Shown here: positions 7,650-14,467 of the stretch, piece by piece
How the letters are laid out: every line of letters begins with the position of its first letter
How positions within the stretch are numbered: position 1 is the first letter of the stretch
NCBI GenBank assembly: GCA_022013205.1
Contig: JAKLQT010000232.1
Location: 1 to 17,459, forward strand
From: Candidatus Omnitrophota bacterium
Lineage (GTDB): Bacteria; Omnitrophota; Gorgyraeia; B26-G9
Direction: 5' to 3'
Length of the DNA: 17,459 nt
Notes under the pieces: generated by a model
Told to the model about the DNA's origin: nothing
What the model saw: the letters and a program-made list of their open reading frames with translations, nothing else
The model's database searches: none
Made by a program: the position numbers and the translations under genes

Positions 7650-7977
7650 AGATAAAATACGGTTAAGGCATATTCTCGATGAAGCCAACGCGGCAATTAA
7701 ATTTACTGAAGGCTTTTCCTCCGAAGATTTTGCCGGCGATAGTAAAACTCTTCACGCGGTTATTCGCGCTATAGAAGTGGTGGGAGAAGCGGCAGCGAAA
7801 ATTTCTAAGGAATGCAAAGATTCGCATTCGGCCATTCCCTGGACTGATATTGTGGGAATGCGCAATCACCTGGTTCATGTGTATTTTGATATTGACGCTG
7901 AAACTATATGGAAAACAGTTAAAGTCGATATCCCGATGCTGATTCAAATGATAGAGCCGCTGCTTAAAGAGGAATGA
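7639..7977 (+). CDS. hepT: HepT-like HEPN-domain ribonuclease toxin, copy 2
   Basis: A 112-residue HEPN protein with RX4HXY as RNHLVHVY (R75, H80, Y82) and the family helix VIRAIEVVGEAAAKI. It overlaps the nucleotidyltransferase gene by 11 nt, supporting coupled synthesis. Key residues are intact, so it should be a working toxin held in check by AMPylation from its own partner. After its stop the same frame stays open for 24 codons, into a second ketosynthase stub. Having two diverged MntA/HepT pairs within 2.7 kb is unusual and suggests repeated insertion at a permissive site. Confidence 0.92.
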   Translation: MRPEDKIRLRHILDEANAAIKFTEGFSSEDFAGDSKTLHAVIRAIEVVGEAAAKISKECKDSHSAIPWTDIVGMRNHLVHVYFDIDAETIWKTVKVDIPMLIQMIEPLLKEE

Positions 7978-8001
7978 GTAGATTTCGGCTTTCCTCAAAG
8001 T

Positions 8002-8052
8002 AATATTGGCGTAAATAACTGCAGCGTGGTCTTTGGCAGAGTAAGGTCGTAG
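8002..8052 (+). pseudogene. 3' remnant of a lost ketosynthase gene, copy 2
   Basis: The frame reads NIGVNNCSVVFGRVRS and ends at TAG 8050-8052. NNCSVVFG matches the C-terminal strand of FabF-type ketosynthases and the gene ending at 3999 (NNCCVVFG). The 20 bases AATAACTGCAGCGTGGTCTT (8014-8033) are identical to 6200-6219 in the first stub. There is no start codon or upstream ketosynthase sequence: the frame runs back without a break to the HEPN stop at 7975-7977. A truncated relic is the simplest reading. Confidence 0.6.
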
Positions 8053-8067
8053 TCATTTATAACCGAT

Positions 8068-8088
8068 ATTCCAATGCGGGTTTGGAAT
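8068..8088 (+). repeat. Hairpin repeat element, copy 2 (ATTCCAA-N7-TTGGAAT)
   Basis: Identical to 6003-6023 over all 21 nt, with a perfect 7-bp stem and loop TGCGGGT. It lies between the second ketosynthase stub and the FAD oxidoreductase. The upstream-most possible start codon of that gene (TTG 8082) is the first triplet of the right arm, which argues either for a different start or for a hairpin that masks initiation. Confidence 0.7.
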
Positions 8089-9632
8089 TGGGTTCAGAGA
8101 ATAAACAAGAAGGACGCGAAGTTAAAGTTAATAAACGGTTAAAAAAAACAGTGAAAAACAATTTTTATATCAACAAAAAGGTTAATCCTTTGGGATTAAA
8201 GAAAGATGAATACGACGCGGTGATTATCGGCGCGGGCATCGGCGGACTGGTTTGCGGGTGCTATTTGGCTAAAGCCGGGATGAAGGTTTTAATTGCGGAG
8301 AGAAATAATTTTATCGGAGGATACTGTTCTTCTTTTAATAAAAGTGGTTTTTCTTGGGATGTGGGGCTACATTATTTATGTGGATATCAGGATGGAGGGA
8401 TATTAGAAAGAATCTTAAGTGAGCTTAATATAGACTTGAAGATCAAAACGATTGAATTGACTGATATAATAATTACCCCTGTTCATAAGATTTATTTTTG
8501 GAAAGATGCCGACCGAACAGTTAATTATTTTATATCTCTTTTTCCTAGAGAGGCGAGTAGCATTAAAAAATTTTTTGATTTAATTGTGAAAGCTTCAACT
8601 GTTACGGTGGGGTTAAAAACTAAGGGGAAAACGTTTGATGATGTTTTGAATGATTATTTTGATGACTTAAAATTGAAATGTATATTAGGGATTCTTCTTT
8701 TAGGTAATAAAGGAGTGTTGCCAAAATTTTATTGGGCTTTTGGCGGGATTATGTTTTATCGCAAATTTATTTTTGGTGGAGGGTATTATCCTTTTGGGGG
8801 GATGAAAAGCTTAGCGAATGCTTTATTGGATAAATTTTTATTTTTAGGAGGTGAATTGATTTTAGAAAAGGAAGTAAGAAAAATAGGTGTGCATGATTAT
8901 AAGGTGCAAGGTGTTTTCTTAGACAGAGATGTTTTTATTCGAAGTAAATATGTTATCACTGCAGGTGATATGCGACATGCATTTCTTGAACTAATAGATA
9001 AAGATTTTTTGGATAAAACCTATGTTAGTGCTATGCAAACGGCTAAGCAATCATTATCAGCTGTGGTTTGTTATATCGGCACAAAAACGAACTTGAAAAA
9101 CAAGGTAGAGTTATGCGGAACGTTATGGTTTTCACCAACATATAATTTAGATAAAATATATTATGGTATGCAACACAATATATTTTCTGAAAACGGCTTT
9201 TTATTTATTTCTTTTCCATCATTTCACGATGAAACTTTAGCGCCTTCGCAACAGGATTCCGTTATGATAACATCCTTGACAAAATATCAACCAGAAAAAT
9301 GGTGGAAAGATAGGAGGCGAACCGTTATGAGTGCTTTGGTAAAATCAGCTGGAAAAGTTATTCCGGGGTTATCACAAAATATCGAATGTAAAATATTAAA
9401 TACGCCAGATATTTTTTCTAAATATACGCTTAATTATAAGGGAGCATTGCAGGGATGGGTACCCTCTATATCTCAGTCAAAAAAAAATGCGAAACTGCAA
9501 AGAATTTCTATAAAAGGACTTTTTGTGGCAGGACATTGGTCAGGGCATACGTATAATAGTGGGATGTTTTTAGCATTATTTTCTGGAAGAGAAGCTGCTA
9601 AAAATTTATCAGAAAAGAAAGGTGCTTTATGA
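8082..9632 (+). CDS. CrtI / carotenoid-isomerase / RetSat-like FAD-dependent oxidoreductase
   Basis: A flavoprotein of up to 516 residues in the phytoene desaturase superfamily. The FAD-binding motif is DAVIIGAGIGGLVCG (GAGIGG at residues 50-55 of the longest frame), followed by the ribose-binding ERNNFIGGYC. The C-terminal FAD site reads GLFVAGHWSGHTYNSGM. Such enzymes desaturate, saturate or isomerise polyene and isoprenoid chains; relatives occur in ladderane- and carotenoid-type clusters. With the ketosynthases and the SDR it may tailor an acyl or polyene chain, but this is inference. The start is uncertain: the family N-terminus fits TTG 8190 (AAGG upstream, 13 residues before the GxGxxG motif) or GTG 8151 better than TTG 8082, which lies in a repeat. 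Base composition falls abruptly after the FAD motif: 36 of 60 G+C at 8221-8280, 18 of 60 at 8281-8340. Its stop overlaps the next gene in ATGA. Confidence 0.85.
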   Translation: MELGSENKQEGREVKVNKRLKKTVKNNFYINKKVNPLGLKKDEYDAVIIGAGIGGLVCGCYLAKAGMKVLIAERNNFIGGYCSSFNKSGFSWDVGLHYLCGYQDGGILERILSELNIDLKIKTIELTDIIITPVHKIYFWKDADRTVNYFISLFPREASSIKKFFDLIVKASTVTVGLKTKGKTFDDVLNDYFDDLKLKCILGILLLGNKGVLPKFYWAFGGIMFYRKFIFGGGYYPFGGMKSLANALLDKFLFLGGELILEKEVRKIGVHDYKVQGVFLDRDVFIRSKYVITAGDMRHAFLELIDKDFLDKTYVSAMQTAKQSLSAVVCYIGTKTNLKNKVELCGTLWFSPTYNLDKIYYGMQHNIFSENGFLFISFPSFHDETLAPSQQDSVMITSLTKYQPEKWWKDRRRTVMSALVKSAGKVIPGLSQNIECKILNTPDIFSKYTLNYKGALQGWVPSISQSKKNAKLQRISIKGLFVAGHWSGHTYNSGMFLALFSGREAAKNLSEKKGAL

Positions 9633-10435
9633 AAATATATGCACTTCTCCCATTGGTAAGTAGTATTTTCGCTTTATTGCTTGGAATTTTTGTTTTTAAA
9701 AACGGTAAGCCTGCAATAAAATTAGATTTTTTCTTATGGTGTTCAGCGATTTTTGTTTGGCTCTTTTCTTATTCGGTTTGTTATTTAACAACAAGTGAAA
9801 GAATAGCAGTTCTGTTTGCTAGATTCGCGTGTACTGCAGTTATGTTTCTTGCAAATACTTTTTACCAATTTATAGTTGATTTTTTGGAGCTTTCACGTGA
9901 AAAAAGACAGGTGCGCATTGCTTATGTTATAAGTTTTATAATGCTACCTTTCTTTTTGTTTAGCAATTTATTTTTACGAGGAGCTTATAAATATTATTGG
10001 GGATATTACTCTAAAGCAGGGGTGTTGCATCCACTATTTCTTTTGTTTTTCTTTGTTATTTTTATCCGGGGATTTTTTCTTTTATGGCAAAGCTATAGAA
10101 AAATAAAAGCGCCCCAAAAACATCGACAGATAAAATATGTTTTTATTAGTTTCCTTATGGCCTTATTAGCGGCAATAGATTTTATTCCTAAATATGGAAT
10201 AGAATTCTATCCATTTGGTTTCCTTTTTATGATTTTGTTCATTAGCACAACGGCTTATGCAATTATAAAATATCATCTTATGGATATTCACATCGTTCTT
10301 ACCCGTACAGCAATTTTAGCAGTCGTTTATTGTTTTATTATTGGTATTCCTATGCTTTTTATTAGTTTTGGTAAGCCTTGGTTAAAAATATTGTTCCACG
10401 ATAGATGGTTTTACCCGCCGTTATTGTTATACACG
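8285..10435. other. AT-rich tract with both edges inside genes
   Basis: Counts from single 60-base lines: 36 G+C at 8221-8280, 18 at 8281-8340, 16 at 8401-8460, 20 at 9001-9060, 22 at 10381-10440, 30 at 10441-10500 and 32 at 10501-10560. The tract thus starts within the FAD oxidoreductase, just after the FAD-binding motif, and ends within the kinase gene after its last membrane helix, while both reading frames stay intact. This is the pattern of a recombined segment from a lower-GC donor. The 15.4-17.4 kb region is also fairly AT-rich, so composition varies along the window. Confidence 0.6.
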
Positions 10436-11791
10436 ACTCTTGCCCTATTTGCTCCCTATATCTACCTGCGCCTGCAGGCAAAGGCTGAGGAAAAGAGAAT
10501 TCAGCGTCAAATCCATTTGCACCAGTCGCTTAAGGCCGCCTCCAAGACCACGATTGAGGTGCAGAGCATGGAGAAGCTGTCAAAGATAATCCCGCGCTAT
10601 TTATTGAAGCTCTACGGCAGAGAGGGCGATAAGATCATGCATATCAGCCTGTTTTTAAAGGACAAGAATACCTATAAACTGAAGTCTTCCATTGGCGAGA
10701 AGAAACTTTCCGCGGATATGACAATCGCCGAAGATAGTTATCTGGTCAAGTGGTTTACAACGGTCAGGGATGTTTTGGTGGAAAAAAGCGTGCTGAAGGC
10801 GCGGGATGTGGAAGTGCTTGTGTATGAGGATATTGATTTTTGGCTGAGTAAACCGAATGTTCTACGGGTTCCTTTTAAGGGCATGGACAAGGTCTTAAAA
10901 CAGTTAAAAGCGGTTATGGAATTGCTGCAGGCAAACGTGATCCTTCCATCCGTATATCAGAAAGAGCTCCTGGGGTTTTTGATATTGGGGGATAAATTCC
11001 CGGAGCATTATACGACAAGCGACATCGATACGTTTTCTATTCTGGCCAATGACAGCGCCATGGCGTTTAAGTCCGCGCAGCTGTTCGAGGATTTGAAAAT
11101 GGCGCAGGCGCGGCTTATCCAGTCGGAAAAGATAAACCTGCTTGGGCAGTTGGCGTCGTCCATGGCGCATGAAATAAATAATCCCCTGGCGATTATATCC
11201 GGGAATATACAGCTTTTGCTTATGGATGAAAATGACGATAAAAAGAAAAAAATGCTTAAGAAAATCAATGATCAAACCGAACGCGGTTACAATATCATAA
11301 ACAGGCTGCTAAATTTTTCGCGCCTTTCCAAAGAAGATATTAAAGACATTGAAGTACACTCACTTATTGACGATACGCTTGAGTTGATCAATCATAAGAT
11401 AATGCACGGCAATATCGAACTTGATAAAGAGTATATTTGCAAAGGCCAGATAAAGGGTAATCCTACCCAGATACAGGAAGTTTTGCTTAATCTTTTTGTC
11501 AATGCTGTGCAGGCAATGCCTGAAGGCGGACGATTGAAAATATCTACTCGAGACTTAAAGGGCATGGTTGAAGTAATAGTGCAGGATACAGGTAAAGGGA
11601 TTCCTGAAAAAGATGTAGAGAATGTCTTTGATCCGTTTTATACAAAGGGTAAGGAGAACGGAACGGGATTAGGCTTGTTTGTTGCCAGCCAGATCATGGG
11701 GCTGCATAACGGAACTATTGATGTTAAAAGTAAGGTTGGCGAGGGAACGGTTTTTGTGTTAAAATTTGCGGTGGGAATAAATAAAGAATAA
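9629..11791 (+). CDS. Membrane sensor histidine kinase with 7TM, GAF, HisKA and HATPase domains
   Basis: A 720-residue kinase. Residues 1-280 hold about seven to eight hydrophobic helices (the first ~5-23), with WGYYSKAGVLHPLF typical of the histidine-kinase 7TM sensor region. A coiled linker (KAEEKRIQRQ) and a GAF-like domain (~300-485) follow. HisKA has MAHEINNPLAI with phospho-acceptor His514. The ATPase has an N box (NLFVNAVQAM), G1 box (QDTGKGI, D653), F box (VFDPFYTKG) and G2 box (GTGLGLFV). It overlaps the FAD oxidoreductase by 4 nt, so the two are translationally coupled, and it precedes two REC-HD-GYP regulators that are its likely phosphate targets. Composition is mosaic: the membrane half is AT-rich (37% G+C at 10381-10440), and from about 10441 it rises to 50% or more. 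The membrane part may come from another lineage by recombination. Confidence 0.93.
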   Translation: MKIYALLPLVSSIFALLLGIFVFKNGKPAIKLDFFLWCSAIFVWLFSYSVCYLTTSERIAVLFARFACTAVMFLANTFYQFIVDFLELSREKRQVRIAYVISFIMLPFFLFSNLFLRGAYKYYWGYYSKAGVLHPLFLLFFFVIFIRGFFLLWQSYRKIKAPQKHRQIKYVFISFLMALLAAIDFIPKYGIEFYPFGFLFMILFISTTAYAIIKYHLMDIHIVLTRTAILAVVYCFIIGIPMLFISFGKPWLKILFHDRWFYPPLLLYTTLALFAPYIYLRLQAKAEEKRIQRQIHLHQSLKAASKTTIEVQSMEKLSKIIPRYLLKLYGREGDKIMHISLFLKDKNTYKLKSSIGEKKLSADMTIAEDSYLVKWFTTVRDVLVEKSVLKARDVEVLVYEDIDFWLSKPNVLRVPFKGMDKVLKQLKAVMELLQANVILPSVYQKELLGFLILGDKFPEHYTTSDIDTFSILANDSAMAFKSAQLFEDLKMAQARLIQSEKINLLGQLASSMAHEINNPLAIISGNIQLLLMDENDDKKKKMLKKINDQTERGYNIINRLLNFSRLSKEDIKDIEVHSLIDDTLELINHKIMHGNIELDKEYICKGQIKGNPTQIQEVLLNLFVNAVQAMPEGGRLKISTRDLKGMVEVIVQDTGKGIPEKDVENVFDPFYTKGKENGTGLGLFVASQIMGLHNGTIDVKSKVGEGTVFVLKFAVGINKE

Positions 11792-11847
11792 AGACATTAG
11801 GCAGTTTTTTTAAAAGGCTTACAGCTTACAGCTTAGGGCTATTATAT

Positions 11848-11852
11848 GGAGG
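11848..11852 (+). promoter_or_regulatory. Ribosome binding site that decides the start of the first HD-GYP gene
   Basis: GGAGG is followed by 5 nt and ATG 11858. An earlier in-frame ATG at 11846 overlaps this Shine-Dalgarno and would add only MEVE, so 11858 is the better start. Confidence 0.75.
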
Positions 11853-11857
11853 TTGAG

Positions 11858-12913
11858 ATGCTTGAAATTCTGATTGTTGACGATGAAAAGGAAATAGCCC
11901 GGGCGCTAAAAGATGTTTTAGATCAAAAGGGTTACAGTACGCGCGTTGCTCATAATGGTAAGGATGCCTTTGAAATTGTTAAAAAACATAGGCCGCATCT
12001 GGTTTTTCTGGATATCCGCATGCCGCTTATGAGCGGTTTGACGGTACTGCGCAATATTCGTGATTATGACCGCTCGATAAAGGTTATCATGGTGACTGCT
12101 TTTGGCACAAAGGAAATAGTGGGTGAGGCCTCACGCCTGGGAGCGGTTGATTTTATAAGAAAGCCGTTTACAAAAAATTATCTCGAACATGAGGTTATGG
12201 CTAAGGTCAGCGCGCAGCTTTTTGAGGAACTGAGAAGAGAGGTTGATGAAAAGAATGAACTTATCAATCAACTGGAGCATTTAAGTGAAAGGGTCTCGCG
12301 CAACTTTTATCAGACCGTTATGTCTCTTGCTGCCGCCCTTGAAGCAAGAGACAGATATACGCACGGCCATTCTGAGAGGGTAGAAAGTTACAGTAAACTT
12401 ATAGCTAAAGAATTAAAGGCTAATAATGAAATTGGAATAGACCGTGAGTTTATTGAAAACCTGCATATTGAATCGAGATTGCATGATATCGGCAAGATCG
12501 CTATACCGGATACTGTCTTAAATAAAAAAGGAAAATTAACAGACGAAGAGTATGACGAGATTAAAAGGCATCCGGGTGAAAGCGCGCGAATCCTGGCGCC
12601 GCTTGATAATATTAAACAAAATATTGATGTTATCTACAGCCATCATGAGCGCATCGACGGCAAGGGTTATCCAAGCTGTAAGTCAGGGGAAAAGATTCCG
12701 TTACGGGCAAGGATAATTGCCGTAGCCGATGCTTTTGACGCGATGACATCAAATCGGCCATACCGCAAGGCAATGTCGGATGCGGATGCTTTTAAGGAAT
12801 TGAATAAGCAGAAAGACACGCAGTTTGACGCGATGATTGTAGAGGCTTTCGGTAATGCCTTTAAGAAAAAAACAGGAGTGAGCCATAAGGAAGAAGTGTT
12901 GATGAATCTTTAG
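11858..12913 (+). CDS. REC-HD-GYP response regulator, predicted cyclic-di-GMP phosphodiesterase 1
   Basis: A 351-residue two-domain regulator. The receiver (1-~120) has D8/D9, phospho-acceptor D52 (FLDIRMP), T80 and K102. A short coiled helix leads into an HD-GYP domain with THGHSERV, LHDIGKIAIPD (H209/D210), HP, and HHERIDGKGYP (GYP at 270-272), then VADAFDAMTSNRPYR. All hallmark metal and GYP residues are present, so it should hydrolyse cyclic di-GMP when phosphorylated. It begins 66 nt after the 7TM histidine kinase, its probable activator. The spacer holds a short tandem repeat (GCTTACA twice, 11817-11830). It is a close paralogue of the next gene; the receiver and catalytic cores align almost without gaps. 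Confidence 0.94.
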   Translation: MLEILIVDDEKEIARALKDVLDQKGYSTRVAHNGKDAFEIVKKHRPHLVFLDIRMPLMSGLTVLRNIRDYDRSIKVIMVTAFGTKEIVGEASRLGAVDFIRKPFTKNYLEHEVMAKVSAQLFEELRREVDEKNELINQLEHLSERVSRNFYQTVMSLAAALEARDRYTHGHSERVESYSKLIAKELKANNEIGIDREFIENLHIESRLHDIGKIAIPDTVLNKKGKLTDEEYDEIKRHPGESARILAPLDNIKQNIDVIYSHHERIDGKGYPSCKSGEKIPLRARIIAVADAFDAMTSNRPYRKAMSDADAFKELNKQKDTQFDAMIVEAFGNAFKKKTGVSHKEEVLMNL

Positions 12914-12967
12914 TAGTAACCTGTATTAATTAAATATAAATTGAAAATATCCTATTTAAAAATTACA

Positions 12968-13011
12968 AGGCTTAATTCGCCCGCCACAAAGCATGGCGAG
13001 GCTTAATTCGC
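12968..13011 (+). repeat. Direct repeat AGGCTTAATTCGC flanking a small hairpin
   Basis: AGGCTTAATTCGC occurs at 12968-12980 and again at 12999-13011. Between them, CGCCA (12982-12986) and TGGCG (12994-12998) form a 5-bp stem with a 7-nt loop, CAAAGCA. The structure sits in the spacer between the two HD-GYP genes. It resembles small dispersed intergenic repeats; there is no T-tract to make it a clear terminator. Confidence 0.55.
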
Positions 13012-13027
13012 AGACGATCTAAGATCT

Positions 13028-13052
13028 ATAATTTACAAAAACTGTAAATTAT
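13028..13052 (+). promoter_or_regulatory. AT-rich palindrome upstream of the second HD-GYP gene (possible operator)
   Basis: ATAATTTACA and TGTAAATTAT form a perfect 10-bp inverted repeat around a 5-nt centre (AAAAC). It ends 9 nt before the Shine-Dalgarno of the next gene. No T-run follows. The symmetry suits a dimeric regulator binding site, or an RNA hairpin near the ribosome binding site. Which of these it is remains inference. Confidence 0.45.
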
Positions 13053-13074
13053 TTGCTCATTAAGGAGGGATATA

Positions 13075-14124
13075 ATGCTGAAGATTCTCGTTGTTGATGA
13101 TGAGCCGGAAATAACCGAAATACTGAAAAATTTTTTCGAACGGAAAAATTATACTGTTTTTACGGCAAATAACGGAGAGGCAGCTCTTGAGGTTATCAAA
13201 GAACAAAGGCCGCATCTTGTTTTTCTCGATATACGCATGCCGAAAATGGACGGCCTGACGGTTCTGCGTAGTATCAGGCTGATAGATACAAGCATGAAAG
13301 TAATAATGGTTTCCGCGATTGAAGATGATAAAACTATGGCAGAGGCTCAAAGCCTTGGGGCGGTGGATTATATCAGGAAGCCTTTCAGGCTGGAATATTT
13401 AGAAAAAGACGTTATCGAGAAAGTAAACGCGAAGCTTTTTGGAGATCTGCGCAATGAATTGGAAGAAAAGAGCAGGCTTATAAAACAGCTGGCAATGGAA
13501 GTTGATCATGTAAATACGCTTAATAAAAAGATAGGCAGGAATTTTTACCAGACAATTCTTTCGCTTGCAACCGCGCTTGAAGCAAGGGACCGCTATACAC
13601 ACGGCCATTCCGAAAGAGTTGACCTGTACAGCAAAATAATCGCGCAAGAGCTGAAGGAAAGTTTTCACTGGAAAATAGATGATGAGTTTATGAACTGTCT
13701 GCATGTTGAATCGCGCTTGCATGATATCGGCAAGATTGCTATTGCCGACACTGTGCTTAATAAGCCGGGAAAATTAAATGAAGAGGAAAATAATCAGATA
13801 AAAGCGCATCCGGTTAAAAGCGCTCATATCCTGGCACCGCTTGAAGATATTAAAGAAAGCATTGAAATTATCCGCCATCATCACGAACGTGTTGATGGTA
13901 AAGGGTATCCGAGCGGTTACACAAAAGATCAAATCCCCGCGCGCTCAAGAATAATCGCGGTCGCGGATTCTTTTGATGCCATGACTTCAGACCGGCCTTA
14001 TCGCAAAGCGATGTCCATAGAAGAGGCGGTAGCAGAACTTGAAAAAAACAGAGGCACGCAGTTTGATGAAGAGGCTGTGGATGCCTTCGTTCAGGCGCAT
14101 AAACAAGGTAAAATACCGAACTGA
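13075..14124 (+). CDS. REC-HD-GYP response regulator, predicted cyclic-di-GMP phosphodiesterase 2
   Basis: A 349-residue tandem paralogue of the preceding regulator. The receiver has D8/D9, D52 (FLDIRMP), S80 in place of the usual Thr, and K102. A longer coiled linker (ELEEKSRLIKQLAMEVDHV) leads to the HD-GYP domain with THGHSERV, LHDIGKIAIAD, HHERVDGKGYPSGY and VADSFDAMTSDRPYR. Catalytic residues are complete; one difference is IAIAD where the first copy has IAIPD. A strong Shine-Dalgarno (AAGGAGG, 13062-13068) precedes ATG 13075. The 161-nt spacer carries its own repeat and palindrome, so it may be regulated separately from copy 1. Both copies may answer to the upstream 7TM kinase. Confidence 0.94.
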   Translation: MLKILVVDDEPEITEILKNFFERKNYTVFTANNGEAALEVIKEQRPHLVFLDIRMPKMDGLTVLRSIRLIDTSMKVIMVSAIEDDKTMAEAQSLGAVDYIRKPFRLEYLEKDVIEKVNAKLFGDLRNELEEKSRLIKQLAMEVDHVNTLNKKIGRNFYQTILSLATALEARDRYTHGHSERVDLYSKIIAQELKESFHWKIDDEFMNCLHVESRLHDIGKIAIADTVLNKPGKLNEEENNQIKAHPVKSAHILAPLEDIKESIEIIRHHHERVDGKGYPSGYTKDQIPARSRIIAVADSFDAMTSDRPYRKAMSIEEAVAELEKNRGTQFDEEAVDAFVQAHKQGKIPN

Positions 14125-14256
14125 GGGTAGGGGGTAGGACGAGTTAGGATCATAGCCATAGCTCTTGGCTCATGGCTGATAGCTCATAGGAAAAGCAAAA
14201 AAACAGTGTGTAGCGATTAGGACACCAGTCACTCAAGATAATTATTTTACAGGACT

Positions 14257-14286
14257 TTGTTAAAAAATGAATTATCGAAATAGAAT
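14257..14286 (+). promoter_or_regulatory. Weak sigma70-like promoter candidate for mtnP
   Basis: TTGTTA (14257-14262) and TAGAAT (14281-14286) are separated by 18 nt. The -10 box matches 5 of 6 consensus bases and the -35 box 4 of 6. It lies about 180 nt upstream of the mtnP start, so it is plausible but unproven. Confidence 0.3.
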
Positions 14287-14308
14287 AATTTATGCTTTAG
14301 TTTTTCTC

Positions 14309-14329
14309 CCTGCCTTGCCGGCAGGCAGG
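14309..14329 (+). repeat. GC-rich palindromic repeat (CCTGCC ... GGCAGG)
   Basis: CCTGCC (14309-14314) pairs with GGCAGG (14324-14329). The centre itself contains the perfect palindrome TGCCGGCA (14316-14323). It stands out in an AT-rich spacer and resembles dispersed intergenic palindromes. The sequence after it is not T-rich, so it is not an obvious terminator. Confidence 0.6.
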
Positions 14330-14467
14330 TGTGAACTCTGTGCTCTCTGTGGTAAATAGTTTATTTATGTTTTCAGGAGAGAGGAATAAATTCTCTAAAA
14401 AACATTAAAACACATTAAAACATAGAAGATATTTTTGATAGAACGTGTGGCTAAAATTGGGGGTAAC

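Larger units (their letters stand above)
14125..14467. other. Gene-free spacer with low-complexity and palindromic repeats
   Basis: I see no gene here. From 14150 to 14190 there is imperfect repetition of AGCTC, CATAG and CATGG units, including AGCCAT (14154-14159) against ATGGCT (14172-14177). A GC-rich palindrome lies at 14309-14329, and a stretch reading CTCTGTGCTCTCTGTGGT begins at 14337; both look like dispersed intergenic repeats. A weak promoter candidate is listed separately. No convincing terminator follows the HD-GYP gene. Confidence 0.5.

Noticed and set aside
7274..7696. 140-codon open frame on the - strand
   Set aside because: It runs antisense across the SDR end, the second MntA gene and the HEPN start, all well supported on the + strand.
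14150..14190. Possible CRISPR-like or riboswitch region in the spacer before mtnP
   Set aside because: The repeats are short, imperfect and without regular spacers; no cas genes or riboswitch core could be recognised.
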